Positions 16,224 to 26,051 of a stretch of DNA of 37,720 nt are shown one piece after another (the first letter of the stretch is position 1; the number at the start of each line of letters is the position of its first letter). The notes beneath the pieces were generated by a model. That model saw only the letters and a program-made list of their open reading frames with translations. It had not been told where the DNA came from and did no database searches. The position numbers and the translations under genes are program-made. Origin of the DNA: Hallerella sp963597395 (GTDB lineage Bacteria; Fibrobacterota; Fibrobacteria; Fibrobacterales; Fibrobacteraceae); NCBI GenBank assembly GCA_963597395.1, contig CAVBPX010000023.1, forward strand, positions 1 through 37,720, read 5' to 3'.

Positions 16224-16544
16224 TCAGGCTTCTTCGGATTTGGCTTCCTGGATGACGATGTGCTCTTTCCGGATGTTCTTTTGCATGTTCTCGGTGAGCT
16301 TCGCCCAATCGACGACATCGACCCGGAACGGCAGCGCCTTGTCGGCGAAGGCCTTTTCGACGACGAGCATCTCTTCGACGGGGATGGGCTTTTCGGAAAT
16401 GACGACAACGTTCAGGGCGGAGTCCGGCGTCAAATCGACCCCCGTCACTCTCGGACCGTAGGCATCCACCTCCAGTCCGTCAAAGTGGGCGCTCAAAATG
16501 CGCTGGACTGCTTCCAGCTGATCTTTTTCCAGGCAAAGTTGCAT
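16224..16544 (-). CDS. Degenerate minimal nucleotidyltransferase-like protein
   Basis: 106 aa from the ATG at 16544 (a TTG at 16553 is also in frame). It has the outline of a minimal nucleotidyltransferase (MNT): a GxRxxG turn, a strand with the metal-binding Asp pair, and the C-terminal block FRVDVVDWAKL followed by KEHIVIQ. The catalytic positions are altered. GSR is GPR (30-32) and the usual S-D-x-D is S-A-L-N (42-45), so both metal-binding Asp residues are lost. Asp76 in the RVDVVDW block remains. The fold is inferred, and activity is unlikely. MNTs often pair with HEPN proteins as toxin-antitoxin systems, but no HEPN gene is adjacent. It is the first gene of an operon with the periplasmic-binding-type protein. 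TATATT lies 8 nt before the ATG and there is no SD, suggesting a leaderless mRNA. Confidence 0.6.
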   Translation of the reverse strand: MQLCLEKDQLEAVQRILSAHFDGLEVDAYGPRVTGVDLTPDSALNVVVISEKPIPVEEMLVVEKAFADKALPFRVDVVDWAKLTENMQKNIRKEHIVIQEAKSEEA

Positions 16545-16552
16545 AATGCCCA

Positions 16553-16558
16553 AATATA
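16553..16558 (-). promoter_or_regulatory. -10 element (TATATT) 8 nt before the MNT-like start
   Basis: Minus-strand TATATTTGGGCATT leads directly into the ATG at 16544. With normal spacing the transcript would begin within one or two bases of the start codon, and no SD is present. Confidence 0.5.
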
Positions 16559-16694
16559 GAAAATCGTTTTGGAATCACGGCTTTTACGCTTGAGGATGCC
16601 GAAAAGGCGAAAACGTCCGTTTTATCACTTAAAAACGGCGATTTATCCAATTCACCCTCAAAAATTTTGTAAAAAAAGCCATTTTTAATTCCGT

Positions 16695-18143
16695 ATGAGA
16701 GCACTTTCCTGTATTTTTCTGATTTTTTCGCTGTCCGTGTCGGTGTGGGCGGGCGAAGGTCGGGGAAACGCTCTCTCGAGCGCCTCGTCTGCGGACGTCG
16801 ATTCTTCCGAATTTTACAAGCCGAGGACTCCCAAGGGAAAGCGCCTGCCGGTGATAATCCCGTTTGCGGAGATCGTTTTTCAGGACGCCTTCGTGTGGTC
16901 GTGGGATCGCTTTGTGCTCGATAAGAACTATGCGCGGATAGGGATGTCGGTCTGGAAACGGAACTTTCACGAGGGGTGGAAGTGGGACGACAACCATTTT
17001 GCGGTGAACTTTTTTGGGCATCCCTACCAGGGAAGTCACTACTTTTCGGCGGCGCGGTCCGCGGGTTACGGATTTTACGAGGGGTTCTTCTTTGCCGCTG
17101 CCGGGTCCTACATTTGGGAGATGTTTTGCGAACAGGAGTACCCGGCTCCGAACGACCTGATTGCGACGAGCGTCGGCGGGACGATATACGGCGAAATGCT
17201 CTACCGGCTTTCGACGCGGCTTCTCGCAAAGCCCGATGCGGGAATTTTCGAGAACATCGGCGCGTTCGTAATGAATCCGGTGGCCTTTTTGCAGGAGAAG
17301 GTGAACGGCGCAAGTCCGACGAATCCGGGCTATGCTCCGATAGAGCTTTCGGTCTTTGCGGGCCTCGGAAAGCGCTTCGGGAACGACTACCGCTATGATG
17401 CGGACGTGGATGACCGTTCGAGCGAGGACTGGAACGAACCTGGAGCCTTTTACGGGCTGAACCTCGTTTACGGGCGTCCGGACAGGCGCATCCGGAAGCC
17501 TTTCGAATATTTTACGTTCGACTTTAACCAGGAGCAGAGCTCGGACGGTATGCTGATGCGGCTTTCCGCTGCGGGAAAGCTCAAAAACCTGAACATGCGC
17601 ACGGGCGAAAACTGGATGGACCTCGGAACCTATCTGCATTTTGATACGTTTTACGGCGATCTCGTGGAAATGTCCGCGCTTTCCATCGGGTTCGGTGCGG
17701 ACGTGAACGTGGATCTTTCGAAGCGGTTCCGTTTTCGGATGTCGCACATGCCGTCCTATGTGCTGTTGGGCTCCTCGGACTTTAACTATGACGACGTTCT
17801 GGCGGCGGCGGATTCGAACTACGAAGTGACGCGCACCTACCAATACAGTCTCGGCGTAAGCTACAAGGCGATGGTCGAACTGGAACTGAAAAACTACGGG
17901 CGCTTTTACAACAGGGCATCGGTCTTTCTCTTTCGGAGCATTCCGAATACCGAGCCGCATTACGGGATGAAAGGCTATGACTTTGTGGCGTTCAACAGCG
18001 CAAATCTCGAAGCGTATCTGCCGAAAAACATTGCGGTGGGCGCCCGCCTGAACACCTATCTGAAAATTGCGGCCTACGAACGGGTGCAGCCGATGTCGCG
18101 GATGATGCACTCCATCGGAGGCTACGTAAGCTACGGAATCTAG
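16695..18143 (+). CDS. DUF3943 family outer-envelope protein
   Basis: 482 aa. Signal peptide of about 20 residues (RALSCIFLIFSLSVSVWA). The DUF3943 block lies near residues 110-180 and includes FFGHPYQGSHYFSAARSAGY, GSYIWEMFCE and NDLIATSVGGTIYGE, all typical of the family. The C-terminal half has alternating hydrophobic/aromatic strands (FYGDLVEMSALSIGFG and similar), compatible with an outer-membrane beta-barrel. The function of DUF3943 is not known. The protein starts alone on the plus strand, 141 nt downstream of the divergent MNT-like promoter. It ends 18 nt from the stop of the convergent tmk. No SD is clear at the ATG. Confidence 0.8.
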   Translation: MRALSCIFLIFSLSVSVWAGEGRGNALSSASSADVDSSEFYKPRTPKGKRLPVIIPFAEIVFQDAFVWSWDRFVLDKNYARIGMSVWKRNFHEGWKWDDNHFAVNFFGHPYQGSHYFSAARSAGYGFYEGFFFAAAGSYIWEMFCEQEYPAPNDLIATSVGGTIYGEMLYRLSTRLLAKPDAGIFENIGAFVMNPVAFLQEKVNGASPTNPGYAPIELSVFAGLGKRFGNDYRYDADVDDRSSEDWNEPGAFYGLNLVYGRPDRRIRKPFEYFTFDFNQEQSSDGMLMRLSAAGKLKNLNMRTGENWMDLGTYLHFDTFYGDLVEMSALSIGFGADVNVDLSKRFRFRMSHMPSYVLLGSSDFNYDDVLAAADSNYEVTRTYQYSLGVSYKAMVELELKNYGRFYNRASVFLFRSIPNTEPHYGMKGYDFVAFNSANLEAYLPKNIAVGARLNTYLKIAAYERVQPMSRMMHSIGGYVSYGI

Positions 18144-18161
18144 AGGCTTTGGACGCGCGTC

Positions 18162-18794
18162 CTAGCGAAGCCTTTCGAGGACGAGACTTTGAATTTGCAA
18201 TTGAATTTCGTCGATGTTTTTTTCGGCGTTGAGGAGGGTCACGCATTCCGGGAAGTCGCTTGCGATTTGGCGGTAGCCGTTCCGAATGCGTTCAAAGAAG
18301 CTCGCCGCTTCGCTTTCGAGCCTGTCGGGCGTGCGTTCGTCGCGGGCCTGTCGCTTTCGGCTTTCTTCGACGCTCAGGTCGAGAACTATCGTGAGCTCCG
18401 GCATAAATCCGCGGCAGGCAATTTCCGAAAGTTTGACGATTGTCTGCGGGTCTATTCCGCGGCCGTAGCCCTGGTAGGCGAGTGTGCTCCAGGCAAAGCG
18501 ATCGGCGAGGACGACTTTTCCTTTTGAAAGCGCGGGTGCAATCTTTTCGGCGATGACCTGCGAGCGGGCCGCGTTGTAGAGAAGAAGCTCGGTTTGCGCG
18601 TCCATCACGCCCTTGTAGCGGATGTCGAGCAGAAGCCCGCGGATTTTTTCCGAGATTTCGGAACCGCCCGGTTCGCGGATGCGGAGAACGTCGAATCCCT
18701 TTTGTTCAAGAGCTTCGGCGAGCCGCACGAGCTGCGAGGTTTTTCCGCAGCCGTCGATGCCTTCGAGGGAAAAGAACCGCTTTGCCGTCTTCAC
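18162..18794 (-). CDS. tmk: Thymidylate kinase
   Basis: 210 aa, standard length. P-loop FFSLEGIDGCGKTSQ is at residues 7-21, followed by the DR(E/Y) region as RIREPGGSEISEKIR and the LID-type segment near residues 140-155. It phosphorylates dTMP to dTDP for DNA synthesis. The start at 18794 is 4 nt after the secA stop, so tmk is almost certainly expressed from the secA transcript. Nothing unusual is seen in the catalytic motifs. Confidence 0.93.
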   Translation of the reverse strand: MKTAKRFFSLEGIDGCGKTSQLVRLAEALEQKGFDVLRIREPGGSEISEKIRGLLLDIRYKGVMDAQTELLLYNAARSQVIAEKIAPALSKGKVVLADRFAWSTLAYQGYGRGIDPQTIVKLSEIACRGFMPELTIVLDLSVEESRKRQARDERTPDRLESEAASFFERIRNGYRQIASDFPECVTLLNAEKNIDEIQLQIQSLVLERLR

Positions 18795-18798
18795 GAAA

Positions 18799-21645
<2,847 letters not shown>

Positions 21646-21699
21646 AAAAGACAAATTCCTTCTTTTTGTCCCCCAAAAGTAGAAAAATCAGGGCCCGCG

Positions 21700-21713
21700 T
21701 AGAAAATGTTCTA
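21700..21713. promoter_or_regulatory. TAGAA-AATG-TTCTA palindrome upstream of secA
   Basis: A 5-bp inverted repeat with a 4-nt centre, 55 nt upstream of the secA ATG. Read on the minus strand it contains TAGAACATTTTC, matching 11 of 12 bases of the tandem unit upstream of the PL11 lyase. Whether the resemblance is functional is not known. Confidence 0.3.
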
Positions 21714-21827
21714 TGGCTCGCACCGATTCTTTAGCCCGTTTAGCGAAACGCATTCTTTCCGTTTACAAAAATTCTTGTCCGGACGCGCGGGCCCAAAGGC
21801 TTTTTCGCGGGCTTCAAGGCTGTGGAT

Positions 21828-22961
21828 TCATCCTTGCGGCGGAAGGGAATGCGCCTGTTTTTTTAGACGGTGGAGTCTGTCCTTGTGCTTTTGGTAGAGC
21901 GTGCTCACCGTGTAAATAAAGACGAGGAAAATCACCGTCGAAAGAGGACTGTTCATGTTGCAGAAGCTCCACGCAATGGTGATAAGCGGCAAGTGGATGA
22001 GGTAGGGGTAAAAGGAGGCGCGTCCGACGGAACGGACAAACGGAATGCAGAAGATTTTTGAAAGCCATCCCTTGGACGTCGTGATGCTCACGATAAGCCC
22101 GCCGTAGAGAAAAACCGCCACCGAGTGATGACAAATGAAGTTCCATGCCGAAAGTCCGGGCTTCATCATAAAGAGGCTCGCATACAAAAGCGCAAGCAGC
22201 GCCACCTGCAAAAATCCCGCCACAAAATCCTTTTCCAAAAAGCGGAAGGCCCCAGCCCGGTAAAGCCGAAAAAGGATCATCCCGAACAGGTATTCAAAGA
22301 TTCGGACAAAGGGGAACATGTGAAAATAGCGGTAGCGCACCTCGAAGTTCGAAAAGTTTCCGAGGAGCGGGAGCGTCCCGAGCGAGTCCGTATGCGCAAA
22401 AAGGATTCCCCAGAGAATTCCTGGAATGAACACAAGCGCGCACAAAATCCACAGCGTGCGCTTTTTTTCGATGCGGGCGAGCGCCCTCGCGCAAAAAGGC
22501 GTTATTGCGTAGCAGAGAAAGAACGCGGTGAGGGACCAGCTCGGTTCGTTGAGCTTCATCCCGAGTTCCGGGAAAAATGTCCATGTGAGGGAAAGGTGCA
22601 TGAGAAGCGAACGGACAGGATGGAACATCCCGTCGAACCCGTTGAGCTTTACATACAGGGCGACGAACATGAGAACGGTCATCGCAAAATGGCAGCGGTA
22701 GAGCTTCGCAATCCGCGCGAACATAAACGGAACGACGGGGAGCCGCCTTTCGGGATCGTTAAACTTGGAAGCAAACAGGAACCCCGCCAAAATAAAGAAC
22801 AGCCCCGCGGCAAAGGCCGGGGCCGTAAAAACGGGGTAAATCCAGGAAAGGCTCGCCATGTAGCCGAGCGCCGAGGACGATGCGAGGTGGAGCATCACGA
22901 TGTTTACGGAGGCGAGAAGCCTCAGCCCGTCAATCGCCGGGAAATACGCTTTTTCGTTCAT
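21828..22961 (-). CDS. Acyltransferase 3 family membrane protein (OafA/YrhL-like)
   Basis: 377 aa. The N-terminus YFPAIDGLRLLASVNIVMLHLAS carries the family motif with the conserved His in TM1. About ten hydrophobic segments follow, and the short basic C-terminal tail (HKDRLHRLKKQAH) is cytosolic. These inner-membrane enzymes add acetyl or other acyl groups to polysaccharides, lipids or peptidoglycan. The acceptor cannot be predicted. No SGNH domain is fused. It is a single gene with no tight neighbours. The hairpin at 23015-23037 shields it from the upstream gene on the same strand. SD is not evident before the ATG at 22961. Confidence 0.85.
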   Translation of the reverse strand: MNEKAYFPAIDGLRLLASVNIVMLHLASSSALGYMASLSWIYPVFTAPAFAAGLFFILAGFLFASKFNDPERRLPVVPFMFARIAKLYRCHFAMTVLMFVALYVKLNGFDGMFHPVRSLLMHLSLTWTFFPELGMKLNEPSWSLTAFFLCYAITPFCARALARIEKKRTLWILCALVFIPGILWGILFAHTDSLGTLPLLGNFSNFEVRYRYFHMFPFVRIFEYLFGMILFRLYRAGAFRFLEKDFVAGFLQVALLALLYASLFMMKPGLSAWNFICHHSVAVFLYGGLIVSITTSKGWLSKIFCIPFVRSVGRASFYPYLIHLPLITIAWSFCNMNSPLSTVIFLVFIYTVSTLYQKHKDRLHRLKKQAHSLPPQG

Positions 22962-23011
22962 AGGGAAGGTTGGTAAATTTTGGCGAAAGATAGAAATTTG
23001 TACCGAACGTC

Positions 23012-23037
23012 AAAAAAGCCCGGAGGAGCCGGGCTTT
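23012..23037 (-). terminator. Rho-independent terminator of the aldolase-like gene
   Basis: A 9-bp stem (plus-strand AAAGCCCGG, loop AGGAG, CCGGGCTTT). On the minus strand it ends in six or more T residues (TTTTTTG). It lies 24 nt past the stop at 23061 and is a textbook intrinsic terminator for that gene. Confidence 0.85.
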
Positions 23038-23060
23038 CGAAGGTCGTTCTGAAGGGAACC

Positions 23061-24011
23061 TTACAGGTTGATTTCGTTCACCATCATCTCGTAGAACTTG
23101 CGGTATTGATCCTTTTCGGGCGTCTTGCGAAACTCGATGGCCGCGGACGGGTGAAGGTTCATCGAACCGGTGATCATTTGCGGGATGATGTAGCCCCATT
23201 CGTACTTTTGGCGCAGCGGAACGAACAGCTCGGTGATGGCGTCGAGGACCGGGCGAACGTCAAACTTTGGGTTTTTGAGGAAGCTCAACAGAAGTTCCGT
23301 CGTGCAGTTTCCGGCGCCGCGGCCCATGCCCGTCACGGTGCAGTCGAGGTAATCCACGTGGTCGATGATGGCCTGGATGGTGTTGCCGAAGGCGAGCTGC
23401 TGGTTGTTGTGGCCGTGGAAACCGAACTTTTTCGTCGTCACATGGTCGCGGTAGCGCTTGATGCACTGGTCGATATCTTCCTGGTAGAAGTAGCCGAAGG
23501 AATCGACGAGGTAAAGCACGTCCGCCTTGCACTCGTGTTCCACCTGGTCCAGGGCTTCGTCGAGTTCCGGACCGCGGTCGCGGCTCACCGCCATAATGTT
23601 GAGGGTCGTTTCAAAACCCAGATCGTGGAAAGTGTTTACGAGGTCGATGCCCTTGTCTATATTCTTCACGTAGCTTGCGACGCGGACCATCTGGTAGGGG
23701 GATTCCGAAGCGGGCTTGATGGCCTTCATGTTTACGCGTCCGACGTCCGCCATCACGGCGAGCTTGACCGGGCTGTCGATGCCGTCGCGGACTTTCCAGA
23801 GCATGTCGTCCTCGCAGAATTTCCACGGGCCGTAATCCTTCGGGTCAAAAAGCTCCGGAGAGTTCTTGTAGCCCATTTCCATATAATCGACACCGGCGGC
23901 GGTCAAAAGCTGGTAAAGACGGCGCACAAATTCCAGGCTGAAGTCGTGCTTGTTGACAAGGCCGCCATCGCGGATGGTGCAGTCGAGGACTTTTACGGAC
24001 GGATAGTACAT
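23061..24011 (-). CDS. DRE-TIM metallolyase-like aldolase (4-hydroxy-2-oxovalerate aldolase/HMG-CoA lyase fold)
   Basis: 316 aa from the ATG at 24011 (SD AAAGGAAAAGAA). The opening KVLDCTIRDGGLVN supplies the metal-binding Asp and the DRE-like Arg-Asp of the DRE-TIM superfamily. FGFHGHNNQQLAFGN contributes the paired His metal ligands, and DCTVTGMGRGAGNC is the conserved late strand. DmpG-like aldolases cleave 4-hydroxy-2-oxoacids. The usual partner acetaldehyde dehydrogenase (DmpF) is not adjacent, and no catabolic operon surrounds it, so the substrate is open. It could serve biosynthesis of an unusual sugar or acid. It is monocistronic with its own terminator. It is divergent from the pseudo-Fic gene and shares with it a 295-nt intergenic region that holds two identical palindromes. 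Confidence 0.75.
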   Translation of the reverse strand: MYYPSVKVLDCTIRDGGLVNKHDFSLEFVRRLYQLLTAAGVDYMEMGYKNSPELFDPKDYGPWKFCEDDMLWKVRDGIDSPVKLAVMADVGRVNMKAIKPASESPYQMVRVASYVKNIDKGIDLVNTFHDLGFETTLNIMAVSRDRGPELDEALDQVEHECKADVLYLVDSFGYFYQEDIDQCIKRYRDHVTTKKFGFHGHNNQQLAFGNTIQAIIDHVDYLDCTVTGMGRGAGNCTTELLLSFLKNPKFDVRPVLDAITELFVPLRQKYEWGYIIPQMITGSMNLHPSAAIEFRKTPEKDQYRKFYEMMVNEINL

Positions 24012-24124
24012 TTCTTTTCCTTTGCCCGGTCGCCGGGTGTTTTTAAGTGACGCGCAAAAGATAGATTCGGAATTTTGCCTTTCGAGCGGGAAAAGTTCCC
24101 GTTCCAAAAAAACGTGCCTAATTG

Positions 24125-24139
24125 ACGCAAATTTTGCGT
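24125..24139. promoter_or_regulatory. Palindromic operator, copy 1 (ACGCAAATTTTGCGT)
   Basis: A perfect 7-bp inverted repeat around a single central T, inside a 25-base stretch (24118-24142) identical to copy 2 149 bp away. It sits about 110 nt upstream of the aldolase-like ATG. It has no good -10 at the matching downstream distance, so it looks like an auxiliary site, not a promoter. Confidence 0.6.
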
Positions 24140-24270
24140 TGTAGTGTTTGAAATCGTTGAATTTGTTGAAATTAGAAAGGACGCTCCGGTCGGGGAAAGA
24201 CGCGTTTACGGTTGAAATTCGGGGCGGCCGATGGCGGCAAGGAATTTTCGCGTTTCTGCCTTCGAGCTAA

Positions 24271-24300
24271 TTGACGCAAATTTTGCGTTGTTTCTATATT
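24271..24300 (+). promoter_or_regulatory. Promoter of the Fic-like gene, overlapping the second operator
   Basis: A -35 TTGACG (24271-24276) and a -10 TATATT (24295-24300) are 18 bp apart. This is the only near-consensus sigma-70-like pair seen in the window. The -10 ends 6 nt before the ATG, so the transcript would start at or next to the start codon. The palindrome at 24274-24288 fills the -35/spacer, the classic position for repression. Confidence 0.65.
24274..24288. promoter_or_regulatory. Palindromic operator, copy 2 (ACGCAAATTTTGCGT)
   Basis: Identical to the site at 24125-24139, including flanks (24267-24291). It overlaps the -35 and spacer of the Fic-like gene promoter. A bound protein would block RNA polymerase. 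Two sites 149 bp apart could allow looping. Confidence 0.65.
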
Positions 24301-24306
24301 GGAGGC

Positions 24307-25257
24307 ATGCTCTTTATACATCAATATCCCGACTGGACAAATTTCCGGTATTCGCTGCAGGCCGTATCGGAACCTCTTGCCCGCATTCACTTTTTGCAGG
24401 GCGTTTTGCAGGGAAAGCTCTTTTTTGCGCGGGACGCGGAAAGGCTTTCGAAGGTGAGGACGCGCGAGCTCGAAGCGATTTTTCGCATTGCGGAACGTTC
24501 GGAAGTGCCGCAAGTCTTTTACGCCGCGGCCCGGAACTTTGCAAAGCCCATGACCGAAAAGCGGCTCCTTGCGCTGCACGCGGCCCTTGCCGAGAACGGC
24601 GGCCGCTATCGGGAAACGGCCGATGCGCCGGGAAAGGATTTGTTTCACGGATTTCGGGGCGTTCCCTGGGAGCGGATTCCGCAGGAGATGGCGAGGTTCT
24701 TCCGCTTTTTTGACGGCTCCCCGATGGACGGCGTTCTCAAGGCGAGCCTTGCGCACTTTTGGCTTTCGGCCGTCCGACCGTTTGCTTCCGGGAACGGGGT
24801 GCTTTCGCGCATCCTTTGCGACATGCTCCTTTCGCGGAGCGAAAATTCCTCGGTGCACTGTTACGTGCTGAACGAAGAAATTCTGAAGGATCGGGACGGC
24901 TATTTTGAGGCGCTTTCCCGGGCGGAGCGTTCGAGCGGGGACGTGACGGAATGGATTCTGTGGTTTCTTTCGAAGATGGACGCGGCCCTTTTGAATGCGG
25001 AGCGGGAATGGTCCGCGGAGTTCGATGCGTCCCGTCGGAGGCTCTTTCTCGGCGGCGTTTCGCTTTCCGAGCGCGAACAGGGGCTTGTCCGCTATCTGGA
25101 GGAGCATCCGGGCGAAAGGCTTTCGTCGTCGCTTTGTGCAAAAATTTCCGGAGTTTCGCACGATTCGGCGCTGCGCGACCTGAAAAGCCTCGTGGAGAAG
25201 GGTGTGCTTTCGAAGCTCGGCGGCAAGGGCCGGAATACGCGGTATGAACTCGTCTAG
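24307..25257 (+). CDS. Catalytically degenerate Fic-fold protein with C-terminal winged helix
   Basis: 316 aa from the ATG at 24307. The order is a DUF4172-like N-terminus (IHQYPDWTNFRYS), a Fic core (about 85-230) and a winged helix-turn-helix (about 250-316, recognition region SGVSHDSALRDLKSLVEKGVL). Fic AMP-transferases need HPFx(D/E)GNGRxxR. Here residues 157-168 read RPFASGNGVLSR: the catalytic His is Arg157, the metal-binding acidic residue is Ser161, and the first Arg is Val165. The surrounding helix (ASLAHFWLSAV) and the partner segment DVTEWILWFL are well kept, so the fold survives while AMPylation should not. The inhibitory-motif region reads TRELEA (52-57) where SxxxEG is usual. 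A DNA-binding role, probably autoregulatory through the palindromes, is inferred. GGAGG lies 1 nt from the ATG, too close to serve as an SD. Confidence 0.8.
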   Translation: MLFIHQYPDWTNFRYSLQAVSEPLARIHFLQGVLQGKLFFARDAERLSKVRTRELEAIFRIAERSEVPQVFYAAARNFAKPMTEKRLLALHAALAENGGRYRETADAPGKDLFHGFRGVPWERIPQEMARFFRFFDGSPMDGVLKASLAHFWLSAVRPFASGNGVLSRILCDMLLSRSENSSVHCYVLNEEILKDRDGYFEALSRAERSSGDVTEWILWFLSKMDAALLNAEREWSAEFDASRRRLFLGGVSLSEREQGLVRYLEEHPGERLSSSLCAKISGVSHDSALRDLKSLVEKGVLSKLGGKGRNTRYELV

Positions 25258-25316
25258 GAACGCTTTCTTTCGAAAAGGGAAATTCCTATTTTGAAAGAAA
25301 CTTTTGGGAGGTCTCC

Positions 25317-26051
25317 ATGAAACTTCTTTTAGGGTTCATTTCGCTCTGCATCACGGTCGTTGCCGTCGTCTGGATTGTGCACTCTCCGGTTCAAAACTTT
25401 CAGCCGAAAAGGGAAAAGCCTGGCGGAACGGTGACCGTTTTCGCTTCTCACGTCGAAGCGTTTTCCCCGTCGGTCGTCAGGTTTTCGCTTCGCTATCAAA
25501 AGCGCGGTCTTGAAAAGGGCTCTCTCGTCGAGGCGAATTCAAAAACGAACGCCGCACTCGTCGAATTTGTAAGAACGCTCGGCGTTTCGGCCGATAGCGT
25601 CATCGGCAAAAAGTTTTCCATCGAAAAGGCGTGGAAGTGGGAAGACGGCAAGCGCGTACAGCTCGGGTTCGAAATTTCGCAAAACATTCTGGTGAACTTG
25701 CCCGACCCTTCCAGGATGACGGACTTCATTTCCGGAATTGCCCAGATTCCGGACCTGGAAATTTCCGACTCGAACTCGGAAATTGCGGATGCGGCCGAAA
25801 AGAGGAACGGGGTTTACCGCAAGGCCGTTCTCAAGGCGACCGAAAAGGCGAAGGCGATTGCGAAAGCTTCCGGGAAAAGGCTCGGCGAAGTCCTTTACGT
25901 GGGGGACGAACAGACGACGGAAAATGCGGTGGAAGGCGTAGGCCTTTACGACAATGCCGTGACGCTCGGCGGGGCGCGATCCGCCCGGTTTATGCCGGAG
26001 CCGAAAATAGACATCGGCGCGGGCGTGACGATGAAGTTCCGCCTTAAGTAA
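25317..26051 (+). CDS. SIMPL-domain (DUF541) membrane-anchored protein
   Basis: 244 aa. An N-terminal hydrophobic segment (LLLGFISLCITVVAVVWIV) acts as an uncleaved anchor or signal. The rest is the SIMPL/DUF541 domain: GTVTVFASHVEAFSPSVVRF at the start, and ATEKAKAIAKASGKRLGEVL, the family's best conserved helix, near 185-205. It probably faces the periplasm. The biochemical role of SIMPL proteins is poorly known (oxidative-stress and signalling associations). SD GGGAGGTCTCC precedes the ATG. The end overlaps the convergent rsmA by 8 nt, so the two transcripts have antisense 3' ends. Confidence 0.85.
   Translation: MKLLLGFISLCITVVAVVWIVHSPVQNFQPKREKPGGTVTVFASHVEAFSPSVVRFSLRYQKRGLEKGSLVEANSKTNAALVEFVRTLGVSADSVIGKKFSIEKAWKWEDGKRVQLGFEISQNILVNLPDPSRMTDFISGIAQIPDLEISDSNSEIADAAEKRNGVYRKAVLKATEKAKAIAKASGKRLGEVLYVGDEQTTENAVEGVGLYDNAVTLGGARSARFMPEPKIDIGAGVTMKFRLK

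Noticed and set aside
16224..16544. MNT-HEPN toxin-antitoxin module
   Set aside because: No HEPN-domain gene is adjacent, and the nucleotidyltransferase metal ligands are missing.
21691..21797. GGGCCCGCG ... CGCGGGCCC inverted repeat flanking about 80 nt upstream of secA
   Set aside because: GC-rich arms of 9 bp far apart in GC-rich sequence. No terminal duplications or internal gene suggest a mobile element.
21713..21919. A 68-codon plus-strand frame between secA and the acyltransferase, with several Cys near its end
   Set aside because: Its second half is antisense to the acyltransferase 3' end, it has no SD, and the codon choice differs from neighbours. It is most likely a chance frame.
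24307..25257. Fic/Doc toxin-antitoxin system
   Set aside because: No antitoxin gene is adjacent, and the toxin catalytic His is replaced by Arg.
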